Shown here: piece by piece, positions 6,578-8,563 of the stretch
Layout of the letters: the number at the start of each line of letters is the position of its first letter
Position numbering within the stretch: the stretch's first letter is position 1
Source: JBOGVA01 sp050692195
GTDB taxonomy: Bacteria; Actinomycetota; UBA4738
Reading direction: 5' to 3'
DNA: 8,563 nucleotides
NCBI GenBank assembly: GCA_050692195.1
Contig: JBOGVA010000098.1
Location: forward strand, 1-8,563
The notes under the pieces: model-generated
What the model saw: only the letters and a program-made list of their open reading frames with translations
Database searches by the model: none
What the model was told of the DNA's origin: nothing
Position numbers and translations under genes: made by a program

Positions 6578-8563
6578 GCTGTCAGGCCTCGAACCCGAGG
6601 AACGGACGGACCTCGATGGGATGCCCGACGGCGGCGGTGGCCTTCGACGCCCAGGCGAGCGCAGCGTCGAGGTCCTCGGCCTCGATGATGTAGAAGCCGC
6701 CCAGGTGTTCCTTCGACTCCGCGAAGGGGCCGTCGGTGGTCAGCACCTCGCCGCCGGACATGCGCACGACGGTGGCGGTGTCGGGTTCGTGCAGGCGGCC
6801 GGAGAAGAGCCAGGCGCCGGCCGACTTCAGCTCCTCGTTGAGGACCTGGATCTGCTTCCAGGACTGCTGCATCTCTTCGTCGGTCATCGGCTCGCCGACC
6901 TCGCCCTCGACGCTGTGGACGGACAACAGGTACTGCGTCATGGTGGTCCTCCCTCGTGCTGGGCGGGCGGTTCCCGCCTCTCACCCCAACTACGAACGGG
7001 CCTCAGCCAGATTGACACGTACCCAAGAAAAGCGCGTCAGGGGCGGAAGACGTGGACCTCGACCATCAGTGGCTTGTCATCGAAAACGACCTGCGATCGG
7101 TACGATAGATCCTGCACCATGAGGGTGACCTCCTGACGCAGGCCGCCGTCGCCCCGAACGACAGCTTTCTGCCTGCTCAGGAGGTCATTTCACTTCCCAA
7201 CCCGGGCCGCCGGCAGCCCCCTTGAGAGGGGACCCACCTGTCGGGCTTTCCGGCCGGAGAATGTTGACGAAACAGGTGGCTGGAAGGGAGGCCCGAAATC
7301 TGGCGAGCGAGAGGAGGTCAAGGGTTCGACTCCTCCCCAGACAAGAAGGCTATCCAGGGAGCTTGGCCGCGATGACATCCGCCGATCTGATGTCGGGCGG
7401 CTCGGCGAAGAGGTCAGAAGCTTGCGCCATCAGTGCCTCGGCGACCCGGCCCGACAGGTGTGCCTGCCGGCCCGAGTCGTCCGGGAAGAAATCCACGATC
7501 GCGAAATCGGATGGTCCAAGACGGATCGCGAACCAAGCGGTCGTTCCGGGCTCCTCGTTGACCAACGCCAGCCCTCCCTCGAGGAAGCGCGCCACCTCCG
7601 CCTCTTTGCCCGGCTTCGCCTTCAGTGGAACGAGCAGCCCGACAGCAACCATCGCGTCTCCCCTTTCGACGGCACCGGGCCCAATCTACACCCGGACTTA
7701 GCTCACGCGACGAACGACCTGCTTGGTGAGTCGAGGCTGAGGAGCAGAAGTTGCAGTCCTTCGGTGCCGGACGACCGAGCGGGACAGATTGCCATCGCAC
7801 GGCGGAGTGGCGACTCTCGCAGTGGCCTGCCCCGCGTCTGGAACAGGACCACGCGGACAGGAACTCGTGAACGATCGCCTTGTCTCTTGACGCACGTCAG
7901 CCTGGATTGGCGTCCGCGAAAGGGATAGGCGTATCCGGGCGGAGGTGCATGGCCGCAGCGGCTTCAGTCCTCCGGAGCTCCCGTCCGAAGCCGGCGGGCC
8001 ACCCATCGGTCCACCTGCCGCTGCACGAACCCCGGCGCGACGGAAGGGAAGCGCGCCTGCCGGGGGAAGTAGACCCTGCGAGCCCGGCGCTCGATCCCGC
8101 GCACGAGCGCCTCGGCCGCCTCCTGCACCAGGCGAAACTTCATATAGCGCTCGACACGAAGCGGGGCCATCAGGGGATCCGAAGGGTGATCAGCAGCGCG
8201 GAAAGGCCCTGGCGGGCCGCGACCTGGGCGGCCCGGGCCAGCCGGCGGGCGTGCTGCTGGGCCATGCCGGAATCATAAGGAGGGGGACCCCCGAAAACAG
8301 GGCCGCCGCCTGGAGTTTCGAGGCGGCGGCCCCGCGAACCCTCGAGTTACGCGGTCTGGATGTAGACGTTCATGTTTCCGTGCTCGGCCGGGATCTTGTT
8401 GAAGTTGATGCCCCCGCGAACGAGCAGCCTGATGCCCTCCTCCCCCGGCTCGTCGTGAGTTTCCGGCGCCTGGGCTCCGATGATGCAGAACACGTCCAGG
8501 ACGCCCTCGGGACGTTGGGTACGCAGGATCGCCTTGAAGATAAGCGGCACGCAAACAGTTACC

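Overview
This is a GC-rich chromosomal window from a free-living, probably soil or groundwater bacterium of an actinobacterial type. Pointers to that are an ECF42-type sigma factor with its DGPF/YCII partner, a stand-alone Lrp/AsnC ligand-binding domain protein, small ABM-fold proteins, a methyltransferase of an actinomycete-like type, frequent GTG starts and strong GC bias. The phylum is inferred; there is no rRNA or ribosomal protein to fix it. Coding density is low for a bacterium, and several stretches look like genomic scrap (gene fragments, tRNA-like pieces, dispersed repeats).

Layout. 1-107 (-): 5' part of a small Cys/His protein gene whose near-identical paralogue lies at 4927-5154 (-). 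262-495 (+): Lrp/AsnC RAM-domain protein. 615-648: strong intrinsic terminator. 698-997 (+): ABM-like protein. 998-1766: long non-coding stretch with dispersed repeat copy A, a tRNA-like 3' end, and a palindrome and direct repeat ahead of the next gene. 1767-2333 and 2391-2855 (+): adjacent exported proteins, one with a Tat signal and one with a Sec signal. 2856-3269: non-coding, with a second tRNA-3'-end-like scrap. 3270-3935 (+): class I SAM methyltransferase. 4131-4778 (+): multi-pass membrane protein. 4825-4857: repeat copy B. 5345-6577 and 6582-6941 (-): sigma factor and DGPF/YCII protein, a two-gene operon transcribed leftwards. 7037-7120 (-): 27-residue candidate ORF whose Shine-Dalgarno lies in a large inverted repeat (7126-7187). 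7248-7280: repeat copy C, followed by another T-loop-like scrap. 7350-7652 (-): second ABM protein. 7653-7963: nothing recognisable. 7964-8265 (-): two overlapping gene fragments (short-chain-dehydrogenase-like tail, M24-peptidase-like head). 8300-8332: terminator of the edge-truncated gene at 8347-8563 (-).

How it fits together. The only clear functional unit is the ECF42 module: the DGPF protein and the sigma factor are separated by 4 bp and preceded by a plausible self-recognised promoter. The rest looks like independent single genes separated by interspersed repeats. The most unusual signals are (i) a 24-33 bp repeat present three times in the same orientation between genes, twice followed by tRNA T-arm-like sequence, and (ii) an inverted repeat placed to hide the ribosome-binding site of a tiny ORF. 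I do not see a CRISPR array, an intact tRNA or rRNA, a transposase or an integrase.
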